Assembly: GCA_043553855.1 (NCBI GenBank)
Contig: CP121336.1
Location: 2,294,001-2,358,000 of the forward strand
From: JAUIAS01 sp030425395
GTDB lineage: Bacteria; Pseudomonadota; Alphaproteobacteria; Rhodobacterales; Rhodobacteraceae
Direction of reading: 5' to 3'
Length of the DNA: 64,000 nt
Position numbers and translations under genes: made by a program. Positions within the stretch are counted from its first letter, which is position 1. The number at the start of each line of letters is the position of its first letter. Under the pieces are notes generated by a model that was not told where the DNA came from, searched no databases, and saw only the letters and a list, made by a program, of their open reading frames with translations. This document shows positions 34,857-43,787 of the stretch, in pieces.

Positions 34857-35870
34857 ATGAAAATGAAACTACTGGGCAGCCTTCTTGCCGGTGCGACATT
34901 CGTCGCAGGCGCGGTAAAGGCCGAAGAAACCATTTCGGCGGTTCATGCCTTTCCGGAAACCCTGATCTATACCAAGAGCTTTCTGAGCTTTGTCGACAAG
35001 GTCAACGAAGCGGGCAAGGGCGTGATCCAGATTGACGTGCGCGGCGGCCCCGAGGCCATCGGCATGTTCCAGCAGCCCGACGCGGTCCGCGACGGTATCG
35101 TTGACATGGTCTATACGCCGGGTTCGTTCTATGGCGGCGCGCTGCCTGAAAAGGACGCGATGGTCGCGTCCAACCTCACCGCCGTGGAAACCCGCATGAA
35201 TGGCGGTATCGAACTGATCGACCAGATCCATCAGGAAAAGATGGGGCTCAAGTATCTTGGCTGGTTCGACAGCGGTGTTTGCTACAACCTGTGGACGCGT
35301 GACGAACCCAAGTTCGACGCCGACGGCAACCTTGAGGTCGAGGGTCTCAAGCTGCGCGGCAACAACGTCTATAACGCCTTCTTCACCAACTATCTGGGCG
35401 CACAGGTCATCGACCTGCCCACCGGCGAAGTCTACTCCGCGCTTCAGCGCGGTGTCGTTGACGCAACCGGCTGGACCCAGATCGGCCTGATTGACCTCAA
35501 GTGGAACGAGTTCCTCAACTACCGGATCGAGCCGTGCTTCTTCTCGACCGATCTGGGCGTTATCGTGAATAACGACCGTTGGAACTCCCTGTCCGAAGAG
35601 GCCCGGACCATCCTGCAGGATGTTGCGATCCAGCACGAGAAAGACAGCGTCGCAGCCCTGCGCACCAAGCGCGACGAAGACTTTGCCGCGCTCGAAGCCG
35701 CAGGCATGAAGGTTGTCACTCTCGAAGGCGAAGCCAAGGCCAACTACCTTGCCGCAGCCCGCGAAAAGACGTGGGAGCGCATGAACGAAGTGATGGCCGG
35801 TCAGCCGGGCGGCACAGGCAACTACGACCGCCTGATCGAACTGTTCTACGATCTCGACGCCGCGAAATAA
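34857..35870 (+). CDS. dctP: TRAP transporter solute-binding protein
   Basis: This 337-residue periplasmic binding protein has a signal peptide (MKMKLLGSLLAGATFVAGAVKA) and the DctP fold with a conserved Arg-containing carboxylate site region (GLKLRGNNVYNAFFTNYLGA). TRAP importers take up organic acids at the expense of an ion gradient. GGAGG precedes the ATG by 8 bases. Position in the locus indicates that it supplies the substrate of the catabolic operon. A strong hairpin follows, so it should be expressed above the membrane subunits. Confidence 0.92.
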   Translation: MKMKLLGSLLAGATFVAGAVKAEETISAVHAFPETLIYTKSFLSFVDKVNEAGKGVIQIDVRGGPEAIGMFQQPDAVRDGIVDMVYTPGSFYGGALPEKDAMVASNLTAVETRMNGGIELIDQIHQEKMGLKYLGWFDSGVCYNLWTRDEPKFDADGNLEVEGLKLRGNNVYNAFFTNYLGAQVIDLPTGEVYSALQRGVVDATGWTQIGLIDLKWNEFLNYRIEPCFFSTDLGVIVNNDRWNSLSEEARTILQDVAIQHEKDSVAALRTKRDEDFAALEAAGMKVVTLEGEAKANYLAAAREKTWERMNEVMAGQPGGTGNYDRLIELFYDLDAAK

Positions 35871-35878
35871 GCGTTCTT

Positions 35879-35910
35879 CAGGCCCGCCGGTGTTTCGGCG
35901 GGCCTGTTTT
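35879..35910 (+). terminator. Partial terminator between dctP and dctQ
   Basis: An 11-bp perfect stem (CAGGCCCGCCG with CGGCGGGCCTG) closes a GTGTTT loop and is followed by TTTTCTTTCC. It lies in the dctP-dctQ gap. As in other TRAP operons, such a hairpin probably gives excess binding protein over the membrane subunits. Confidence 0.75.
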
Positions 35911-35929
35911 CTTTCCTGCGGAGGCGGCG

Positions 35930-36430
35930 ATGCTGACCCGAATATATCTTGCGGTGCTCTATGGTCTGGCCACGGTGTCGGGCCTTGTGCTTGTGTGGAT
36001 CATGGTGTCCGTGATCGCCTCTGTGGTGATGCGCAATATCGGGGTGCAGCCCTTTGCGTGGCTGTTCACCTCGGCCGAATACGGCCTGCTGTATATGACG
36101 ATGCTGGGCGCGCCCTGGCTGGTGCGTGAAAAGGGCCATGTCCATATCGAATTGGTCACCGCAGCCCTTCCCGAAACCCCGCGCCGCTTGTTGAGCCGGG
36201 TCGTCGCCGCGACCTGTGTTCTGGTGTGCGTCATTCTCACTTGGAAGGGTGTCGAACTGGTGATGACCAATCTTGAACGGGGCGATTTTGATACGCGCGC
36301 CTATTACTATCCGCGCTGGCTGCTCACGATTGCGTTCCCGGTCTCGTTTGGCCTGATGGCTTTGGAATTCTCCCGCTTTGTCTTCGGGCACGACCTGATG
36401 CACAGCGGCGAAGCAGGGATACACGAATAA
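35930..36430 (+). CDS. dctQ: TRAP transporter small permease subunit
   Basis: This 166-residue protein has four predicted transmembrane segments, near 8-30, 45-62, 84-105 and 125-145, the DctQ layout. GGAGG lies just before the ATG. It partners the large permease and the DctP protein. The stop codon overlaps the dctM start by one base (TAATG). Length and hydrophobic pattern are normal. Confidence 0.9.
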   Translation: MLTRIYLAVLYGLATVSGLVLVWIMVSVIASVVMRNIGVQPFAWLFTSAEYGLLYMTMLGAPWLVREKGHVHIELVTAALPETPRRLLSRVVAATCVLVCVILTWKGVELVMTNLERGDFDTRAYYYPRWLLTIAFPVSFGLMALEFSRFVFGHDLMHSGEAGIHE

Positions 36431-37738
36431 TGGAATGGTTCGAGGCGCTGGCCCTGCTGCTGGGGACGATTGTCCTTCTCATGGCGATCGGTATGCCGAT
36501 TGCTCTGGCTTTTCTGGCTGCCAACATCGTGGGTGCGTGGGTCTTCATGGGCGGCGAACGCGGTGTGATGCAGCTTTTGAACAACGGGCTTGGGTCGCTG
36601 ACGAAATACGCGTTGATGCCGATCCCGTTGTTTTTGCTGATGGGTGAGATCTTCTTTCACACCGGTCTGGGTGGGCGGATGTTCACCGCGATTGACAAGC
36701 TGCTGGGCCGGCTGCCCGGCCGTCTGAGCTATGTCACCGTTCTGGGCGGGACGGCGTTTTCCACGCTCTCGGGATCGTCCATGGGGTCCACTGCGCTGTT
36801 GGGGTCGCTGATGGTGCCCGAGATGAACCGGCGCGGGTATAAATCACACATGAGCATCGGCCCGATCCTTGGCACGGGTGGGCTTGCCATCATCATACCG
36901 CCATCGGCGCTGGCGGTTCTGCTGGCAACGCTGGCGCAGATTGATGTGGCGGCGTTGCTGATTGCCGGGGTTGTTCCGGGGTTGCTGCTTGCCAGCTTTT
37001 ATATCGCGACGATCTGGATTCAAACGCGGATCGACCCGACCGCCGCCCCTGCCTATGACGTGCAGCCGATGTCATTCGGCACCAAGATCTTGCTGCTGCT
37101 GACCGAAGTCGTGCCGATGGTCGGGGTGATGGTCATCATCATCGCCCTGATGATTCAGGGGTTTGTCACGCCGTCCGAAGCGGCCGCGTTTGGTGCGCTG
37201 GGGGTTCTGATCTTGGCGGCGGCGTTCCGGTGTCTGACATGGGAGGCGATGAAGAAATCAGTGATCGGCGCGCTTCGGGTGACCTTGATGGCCTATCTGA
37301 TCGTGTTCGGATCGGCCACGTTCAGCCAGCTTCTGGCGTTTTCAGGCGCTTCGCGCGGGCTGGTAAGCTGGGCCACGAGCTTTGATCTGGCACCATTGGC
37401 GATGCTGCTGGTGATGTTCGCGGTCCTCTTGCTGCTGGGGATGTTCATGGAACAGATTTCCATCATGCTGCTGACGGTCCCGATCTTTTTCCCGCTCGCG
37501 GCAAACGCTGGGCTTTGATCCGATCTGGTTTGCCCTGATCATGCTCCTGTCGCTCGAGATCAGCTTTACCACCCCGCCATTTGGGTTGCTGTTGTTCGTG
37601 ATGAAGGGGGTGGCCCCGCCGGGCACCACGATGCGCGAAATCTATACCTCGGCGTTTCCCTTCATCTTCTGTTCGTTGTTTCTGGTGGCTCTGCTGGTCG
37701 CGTTCCCCGGTCTGGCGCTGTGGCTTCCGTCGCTATAG
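36430..37738 (+). pseudogene. dctM: TRAP transporter large permease subunit, frameshifted
   Basis: The DctM sequence runs in frame from 36430 to a stop at 37516-37518 (362 residues, ending FFPLAANAGL). The missing C-terminus continues at once in the next frame (LGFDPIWFALIM to LALWLPSL, ending 37738). Skipping one base, G37507, gives PLAANLGFDPIWF, which restores the family consensus. All other residues look intact, with the usual helices and the GGLAIIIPPS motif. This may be a real recent mutation, a programmed shift or a sequencing error. If real, import of the substrate would be damaged. Confidence 0.85.
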
Positions 37739-37818
37739 CGGCGGCATCCTCATCCCGTGCAAGACAACCGGGCGCATGATTGCTAGTCTCATTGCCGAAG
37801 CGTGGGAGGGGAACGATC

Positions 37819-38805
37819 ATGGCAATATGTGCGCTGGCATATCTGGGCATCCGGTCAGATCGGCTCGATGACTGGGCTGGGTTTGCGGCTGGGCTGCTGG
37901 GGATGCAGAAGATCGACGGCGGCGGAAAATCCCTTGCCTTTCGAATGGACGATCAGGCTCAGCGTCTGGTCGTTTCCGACGAACCGGGCGAGACACTGGC
38001 CTTTCTGGGCTTCGAGGTGTCAGAGCGCGCGGACCTTGGCCATTATGCCGCGCGGCTGGATGCGGCCGGTGTGACCGTGCACAGCGGGGACACGGCTCTT
38101 GCCGACAGGCGTCTGGTGGGCGATCTGATCTGGTTCGAAGATCCCATGGGCAATCGCGTCGAACTGATCCACGCGCCGATGATTGCATCCGATCCGTTTG
38201 TTTCCGGGCGCCCGATCGACGGGTTCAGGACAGGCCCTCTGGGCATGGGGCACGCTGTGCTGCATGTGCAGGACATCGACGTGATGATGCCGTTCTATCG
38301 TGACCTGCTGGATTTCGGGGTCTCGGATTTCGGGCGCACGCCTTATGGGCTGTATTTCTTTCACCTGAACGGGCGGCACCACAGCTTTGCCATGGTCGGG
38401 TCCGGGCAGCGCGGCTTCCATCATTTCATGGTGGAGTATCAGAACCTTGATGATGTCGGCCAGGGCTATGACATCGCGAAGGATCGCGATCAGGTGGCCT
38501 ATACGCTGGGGCGGCACACGAACGACTGGATGACCTCCTTTTATGCGCACACGCCTTCGGGGTTTTTCGTCGAAAACGGATGGGGCGGGCGGATGATCGA
38601 CCCGGCAACGTGGGAGCCACACGAAACCTTTGACGGACCCAGTTTCTGGGGGCACGAACGGCTGCACCTGCCCGACGAAGACGGCGGGTTGCGCCAGCGC
38701 ATGCGTGGTATGGCCATGGACGCGGCCGCACGCGGATTACGCGCGCCACCGGTCGCCGAGTGTCCGTGGCTGTATGCCGAATTGTCGCGCCAAGGCGGTG
38801 AATAG
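37819..38805 (+). CDS. Type I extradiol dioxygenase-like VOC protein
   Basis: This 328-residue protein has two VOC-fold modules. The C-terminal one carries the complete 2-His-1-carboxylate triad: His145 (GHAVLH), His202 (HHFMVEY) and Glu252 (FFVENGW). BphC uses His146, His210 and Glu260. It therefore probably binds Fe(II) and cleaves a catechol-like ring next to a hydroxyl. GGGAGGGG precedes ATG 37819. It is the last plus-strand gene of the catabolic locus. The ring substrate is unknown. Confidence 0.88.
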   Translation: MAICALAYLGIRSDRLDDWAGFAAGLLGMQKIDGGGKSLAFRMDDQAQRLVVSDEPGETLAFLGFEVSERADLGHYAARLDAAGVTVHSGDTALADRRLVGDLIWFEDPMGNRVELIHAPMIASDPFVSGRPIDGFRTGPLGMGHAVLHVQDIDVMMPFYRDLLDFGVSDFGRTPYGLYFFHLNGRHHSFAMVGSGQRGFHHFMVEYQNLDDVGQGYDIAKDRDQVAYTLGRHTNDWMTSFYAHTPSGFFVENGWGGRMIDPATWEPHETFDGPSFWGHERLHLPDEDGGLRQRMRGMAMDAAARGLRAPPVAECPWLYAELSRQGGE

Positions 38806-38813
38806 CGCGCGGT

Positions 38814-39854
38814 TCAGAAACGGGTGATCACGGTCGCCCCGACAGACTGGAACCGGTCCATGTTCATCAGCGCCTCGGGCGCGTCCTCAAGGGCGATCTC
38901 GTGGCCCACCAGACGCGCGGGATCAAGCTTGCCCGATGTGATCATGTCCAGCATTGCGCCATAGCGATGCGCCTGCATCCCGTGGGACCCCAGAATTTCC
39001 AGTTCCTTGCCAATGACCTTGGCCATCGGCACCTGTGGCGTGGTGTGGTCGCCCAGCATCAGCCCGACCTGCACGTGTTTGCCGCGCGGGCGCAGGTTCA
39101 GGATCGAATTGAAGCAGGTCACCGGATGCCCGAGCGCATCCAGAGACACATGCACGCCACCCTTGGTCAGGTCGATCACGGCCTCGGCCACGTCGGTTCC
39201 ATCGGCCCCGTTTATGGTGGCCACGGCCCCAAGATCGCGGGCCAGCGCCAGCTTGGCTTCGTCGATGTCGATGGCGATCACGTTGGCTCCGACAGCGTTC
39301 GCGATCATCACCGCTGACAGCCCCACGCCGCCGCAACCGTGCACGGCGACCCACTGCCCGGCCCCCGCCTTGCCCTGATCGACAACCGCACGGAACGATG
39401 TCGCAAACCGGCAGCCAAGGCTGGCAGCCGTTGCGAAATCCATGCTTTCCGGCAGGGCCACCACGTTCAGGTCGGCATAGCGGATGGCCACGTATTCCGC
39501 GAACGATCCCCAATGGGTAAAGCCGGGTTGCTGTTGGTTGTGGCAGACCTGTTGATGCCCGGCGTGGCATTCCTCGCATGATCCGCAGGCGGAAATGAAC
39601 GGCACCGTGACCCGTTCGCCAACTGTCCAGTTTAGAACATCGCGGCCCACGGCGGTGATCACGCCAGCCAGTTCATGCCCGGGCACATGGGGCAACGTCA
39701 CATCGCTGTCATGACCCATCCAGCCGTGCCAGTCTGACCGGCATACACCTGTTGCCTCAACCTTGATGATCACGCCGTCGGGCGCGACCTCGGGATCGGG
39801 CACCGACACCACCTTGGGCGCTTCGCCAAATTTTTCGTAAAGGACGGCTTTCAT
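38814..39854 (-). CDS. Zinc-dependent alcohol dehydrogenase family protein
   Basis: This 346-residue medium-chain dehydrogenase has the catalytic zinc site Cys38 (GVCRSDWH), with His60-Glu61 (GHE). The structural zinc motif CGSCEECHAGHQQVC is near 93-107, and the Rossmann motif is GCGGVGLSAVMIA. ATG 39854 is the correct start; the longer reading to 39977 is not supported. It ends 8 bases from the extradiol gene on the opposite strand. It could oxidise or reduce an intermediate of that locus, but it has its own promoter region. Confidence 0.88.
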   Translation of the reverse strand: MKAVLYEKFGEAPKVVSVPDPEVAPDGVIIKVEATGVCRSDWHGWMGHDSDVTLPHVPGHELAGVITAVGRDVLNWTVGERVTVPFISACGSCEECHAGHQQVCHNQQQPGFTHWGSFAEYVAIRYADLNVVALPESMDFATAASLGCRFATSFRAVVDQGKAGAGQWVAVHGCGGVGLSAVMIANAVGANVIAIDIDEAKLALARDLGAVATINGADGTDVAEAVIDLTKGGVHVSLDALGHPVTCFNSILNLRPRGKHVQVGLMLGDHTTPQVPMAKVIGKELEILGSHGMQAHRYGAMLDMITSGKLDPARLVGHEIALEDAPEALMNMDRFQSVGATVITRF

Positions 39855-39939
39855 CGGGCCGGTTTCCCTGTGCTGTGCTGCGTTCGGGAACCGGCCTAAT
39901 TTATCGGATACGTCCGTGCAATGCTCATGACACCCGGTG

Positions 39940-41004
39940 TCAGGCGGTGCGCGAAGACACAGCGCGCTGATCGACAAGGAAATCGGTGATCATCGCGCCG
40001 ACCCACATGCAGAACAGCGCCAGCCATGCCGTTGCGGCAAACACCGAACCGCCGGTCACACCGGCCCCAATTGCGCAGCCACCGGCCAGCATCCCGCCAA
40101 AGCCCATCAACGCAGCACCGATCATCGCCTTGCGCATGGTCGCGGGTCCGTCAAAGGCCTGAATTTTCAGTTCACCGGCAAACAGGGCCGCGATAAAGGC
40201 CCCAAGGAACACGCCCGGCACAAGGCCAATGTCGAAGTCCATGACCGGATCGCGCTCAAGAAAGAACATCAGCGTGTTGGCCGAAGGGCCGGTAAAGGTC
40301 GCGCTTTCCACCGTGACCGGATCAAACGCCACCTGGCTCAGGGAATAGGTCAGCACCCAACCCACGGCCACGGCAAACCCGACGCCCGAGGCAAAGATCA
40401 GGCGTGCGCCGCCGATCCGGTTGCGCCGCGCAAGAAACAGCGCCAGCAGCGCCGTGCCCAACCCGAGAACCAGACCGGTCTGATCCGGCAGCCCCAAGGC
40501 AGACACCATTTCGATGTTGCGCCCGTCGGGCGTGATCCACAGTCCGGCGATCTTGTCGCGCATCGGCGAGAGCCAGCCAGACAGGCTCATTTGGGCGACG
40601 ACGGCAAAGATCAGGCCGGACACCACGGACCTCAGGTTTCCCGTTGCGGCAAGGACCAGAAGACGGCCCGAGCAACCCCGCGCCAGAACCATGCCCGCGC
40701 CGAACATCAGGCCGCCAATGATGGCACCGGACCAGCTCCCCGGAACCGCGAGAACGCGGGCTTCGGAGGGGGCCAGCCACCCCATGTGCCGCGCTGCCTG
40801 AACCCAGACCACAGCCGTTGAAAACGTCAGCAACCAGACCGCGATCTTGTCACCCATGCTGCCGCGCGCAAATTCCACAGCGGCCGCACGCAGGCAAAAT
40901 CGAGATCGCTGCGCCGCGACACCAAAGATCACTCCGGTGAGCAATCCAAAAAGGGCGGCGGTTTGAGGTTCGCCGATCATGTCGGTCAGGGTTGCGATGT
41001 CCAT
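39940..41004 (-). CDS. YeeE/YedE (TsuA-like) sulfur transporter
   Basis: This 354-residue polytopic membrane protein has the conserved cysteine segments of the TsuA/YeeE family: RSRFCLR near 34-40, ARGCSGR near 109-115, and GGCAIGAG near 312-319. These cysteines relay thiosulfate or related sulfur compounds through the membrane. ATG 41004 has AAGGA 7 bases upstream; an earlier ATG at 41073 is less likely. The whole-length protein combines the two half-repeats that are separate genes in other bacteria. Confidence 0.87.
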   Translation of the reverse strand: MDIATLTDMIGEPQTAALFGLLTGVIFGVAAQRSRFCLRAAAVEFARGSMGDKIAVWLLTFSTAVVWVQAARHMGWLAPSEARVLAVPGSWSGAIIGGLMFGAGMVLARGCSGRLLVLAATGNLRSVVSGLIFAVVAQMSLSGWLSPMRDKIAGLWITPDGRNIEMVSALGLPDQTGLVLGLGTALLALFLARRNRIGGARLIFASGVGFAVAVGWVLTYSLSQVAFDPVTVESATFTGPSANTLMFFLERDPVMDFDIGLVPGVFLGAFIAALFAGELKIQAFDGPATMRKAMIGAALMGFGGMLAGGCAIGAGVTGGSVFAATAWLALFCMWVGAMITDFLVDQRAVSSRTA

Positions 41005-41156
41005 GCGTGTGTCCTTCGTCGATACATGCGTCGTGTGGCATGTTTGCCCAAGCGATTCCTTGACATATGTCATGGGGCCGGTGGCCGTTCTTTTGTCGTT
41101 GGGCGTGCGATCACAATTCGCTCGCCAAACTCCGGGCAGGGGCGTAGATCCATAAC

Positions 41157-42392
41157 ATGCGAACTATTCTACTCTCCGAGTCGCACAGCCTGCCGTTCTG
41201 GCGCAGGCCCGTGACATTGCTGTTCCTGATGGCGGCGGCGATGCCGATCAGCTTTGCGACTTGGTCGGCGCTGCTCAATAACTTTGTGATCGAGGTCGCG
41301 TCGTTCGATGGGTCCGATATCGGCTGGCTGCATACGGTGCGCGAAATTCCGGGGTTTCTGGCCGTCGGCGTGATCGCGATCATCATGTTCATGCGCGAAC
41401 AGGTGTTGGGCTTGGTGTCGCTGGGCCTGCTGGGCGTGGCCACGGCGGTGACGGCGTGGTTCCCATCGCTGGGCGGTATCCTGACAATCACCATGCTGTC
41501 GTCCATCGGATTTCACTATTACGAGACGGTCAACCAGTCGCTGCAGTTGCAATGGCTGGACAAGGCGCGCGCGCCGCAGGTTCTGGGGTGGCTTCTGGCG
41601 GCGGGATCAGGGGCGACGCTTTTGTCTTACGGCCTGATCGTCCTGCTGTGGGAGCCGTTGAACCTGAGCTATAACATCGTCTACCTGTTTGCCGGAGGCG
41701 TGACTCTGGCAATCACGATTTTCGCCTTCTTTGCCTACCCGCAATTCGAAGCCCCGAACCCGCAGATCAAGAAATTCATCCTGCGTCGCCGATACTGGCT
41801 GTATTACGCGTTGCAATTCATGTCCGGGGCGCGGCGACAGATTTTTGTTGTCTTCGCGGGGTTCATGATGGTCGAGAAGTTCGGCTTTGACGTGCACGAA
41901 GTCACCGCGCTTTACATGATCAACCTTGTGGCCAACATGCTGTTTGCCCCGCTGATGGGTCGGGCCGTCGCCGTGTTCGGGGAACGTCGCGCGCTTGGCT
42001 TTGAATATATCGGGCTGACAATCGTGTTCACGGCCTACGGGGGGATCTATTTCTTTGGCTGGGGCGTGGCGCTTGCAGCGACGCTTTATGTTCTCGATCA
42101 TATGTTCTTTGCGCTGGCATTGGCGCTCAAGACCTATTTCCAGAAAATCGCATCCCCCGGCGATATCGCCCCCACGGCGGCGGTTGCGTTTACGATCAAC
42201 CATATTGCAGCAGTGTTTCTGCCTGCGGGGCTGGGATATCTGTGGCTGGTGTCTCCGGCGGCGGTGTTTGTTCTGGCGGCGATCATGGCGATGGTGTCCT
42301 TCGCGCTGGCGATGCTGATCCCGCGCCATCCCGAAGCCGGGAATGAGACGATCCTGTCGCGGTTTGCCCGTCCGGCAACCGCAGCGGAATAG
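41157..42392 (+). CDS. MFS transporter
   Basis: This 411-residue protein has about twelve hydrophobic segments and a central cytoplasmic loop near 198-215 (QFEAPNPQIKKFILRRR). The weak sequence motifs do not allow a substrate call. A 152-base divergent region separates it from the sulfur transporter gene. It is followed after 3 bases by the MATE transporter gene, so the two are likely in one operon with prmA. Confidence 0.82.
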   Translation: MRTILLSESHSLPFWRRPVTLLFLMAAAMPISFATWSALLNNFVIEVASFDGSDIGWLHTVREIPGFLAVGVIAIIMFMREQVLGLVSLGLLGVATAVTAWFPSLGGILTITMLSSIGFHYYETVNQSLQLQWLDKARAPQVLGWLLAAGSGATLLSYGLIVLLWEPLNLSYNIVYLFAGGVTLAITIFAFFAYPQFEAPNPQIKKFILRRRYWLYYALQFMSGARRQIFVVFAGFMMVEKFGFDVHEVTALYMINLVANMLFAPLMGRAVAVFGERRALGFEYIGLTIVFTAYGGIYFFGWGVALAATLYVLDHMFFALALALKTYFQKIASPGDIAPTAAVAFTINHIAAVFLPAGLGYLWLVSPAAVFVLAAIMAMVSFALAMLIPRHPEAGNETILSRFARPATAAE

Positions 42393-42395
42393 AGG

Positions 42396-43787
42396 ATGAC
42401 CACGCAAGGGCGTTTCCTGACCGGGTCCACGATGGGCCATGTCGTGCGCATGACCGCGACGGGGGCGCTGGGCATTACCTTTGTGTTCCTTGTGGATGCC
42501 GCCAACCTGTTCTGGGTGTCGATGCTGGGCGATGCGCGCATGGTGGCGGCCATCGGTTTTGCCTTTGCGATACAGTTCTTTTCAGTGTCCTCCGGTGTCG
42601 GTCTGATGATCGGCGCGACTGCGCTGACCTCGCGATCCATCGGTGCGGGAAACCGCGCCGAGGCACGCCGCATTGCGGGCAGCGCGGTGATCCTCGCCGC
42701 CGTGGCGCAGGCGCTTGTTGCGGGGCTGGTGGTGTCGCTGCGCTATCCGATCCTTGAATTCGCAGGCGCGCAGGGCGAAACGCTCGATCTGGCCGCGCGA
42801 TACCTTGCCATAACCTTGCCGTCGCTGGTGGTCATGGCCGTGGGTCTGGTGGCCAGTGGCGTCTTGCGGGCCGAGGGGGATGGCAAGCGGGCCATGTTCG
42901 TGACGTTATCGTCGGGATCGGTTTCGATGGTGGTCGATCCGCTGTTGATCTATTGGCTGGAGCTGGGCCTTGACGGGGCCGCGTCGGGGCTGGTGCTGTC
43001 ACGGTTCATCATGATGGTGGCGGCACTGTTCTTTGCCACGCGGGTGCATGATCTGATCGCGCGGCCGCAGCCCGGAGATATCCTGCGCCACATGCGCCCG
43101 TTCCTTGCCATTGCGCTGCCCGCGATCCTGACGCAGCAGGCGACGCCCTTTGGCAACTATGTCCTGACCAAGGTTCTGAGCCAGTTCGGTGACGAGGCTG
43201 TCGCTGGTTGGGCCGTCGTTGGGCGGCTGTCGGTTGTGGTCTTTGGCGGTGTCTTTTCGCTGTCCGGGGCGATTGGCGGGATATTCGGCCAGAACTTTGG
43301 CGCGGGGCAATATGACCGGCTGACATCGACCTATCGCGACGCGATTCTGTTTTGTCTGGGGTATACGCTGGTCGCGTGGGCGCTGCTGGTCACGGCGCAT
43401 CCGGTTATCGTGACCGCCTTCGGGCTGGGGCCTGATGGCGCGCTGGTGCTGTGGGCCTTTACCCATGTGGGGGCAGGGGCCTTTTGCTTTACGGGCGCGT
43501 TCTTTGTCGCGAATGCGGCCTTCAACACGCTGGGCCGTCCGACCCTCGCAACCGGGCTGACGTGGATTCGCGACGGGGTGTTGACCTTGCCGGTCGCGAT
43601 CTGGGTGGCAGGGCAGGTTGGCGCGGTGGGGGTGATCTATGCGCAGGCCGGGCTTGGCGTGGTGATGGGGGGGCTTGCTGCGCTCTGGGGCTGGCATTTC
43701 GTGCGAAATATCGGTACCGCCCCTCCAAGCATTGATCTCAAGACGCGCCGGGGCTGGCGCGATATCAACCGTTTCAGGAGGCGCTGA
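42396..43787 (+). CDS. MATE-family efflux transporter
   Basis: This 463-residue membrane protein has twelve hydrophobic segments and the MATE repeats. The conserved segment AEARRIAGSAVILAAVAQAL is near 88-107, and VLRAEGDGKRAMFVTLSSGS is near 154-173. MATE proteins expel cationic or toxic organic compounds in exchange for Na+ or H+. The stop codon overlaps the prmA start by one base (TGATG). Confidence 0.9.
   Translation: MTTQGRFLTGSTMGHVVRMTATGALGITFVFLVDAANLFWVSMLGDARMVAAIGFAFAIQFFSVSSGVGLMIGATALTSRSIGAGNRAEARRIAGSAVILAAVAQALVAGLVVSLRYPILEFAGAQGETLDLAARYLAITLPSLVVMAVGLVASGVLRAEGDGKRAMFVTLSSGSVSMVVDPLLIYWLELGLDGAASGLVLSRFIMMVAALFFATRVHDLIARPQPGDILRHMRPFLAIALPAILTQQATPFGNYVLTKVLSQFGDEAVAGWAVVGRLSVVVFGGVFSLSGAIGGIFGQNFGAGQYDRLTSTYRDAILFCLGYTLVAWALLVTAHPVIVTAFGLGPDGALVLWAFTHVGAGAFCFTGAFFVANAAFNTLGRPTLATGLTWIRDGVLTLPVAIWVAGQVGAVGVIYAQAGLGVVMGGLAALWGWHFVRNIGTAPPSIDLKTRRGWRDINRFRRR

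Noticed and set aside
37541..37738. A separate 65-residue membrane protein after dctM
   Set aside because: It is the C-terminal end of DctM in a shifted frame. The sequence joins the upstream part with one base skipped and matches the family consensus.
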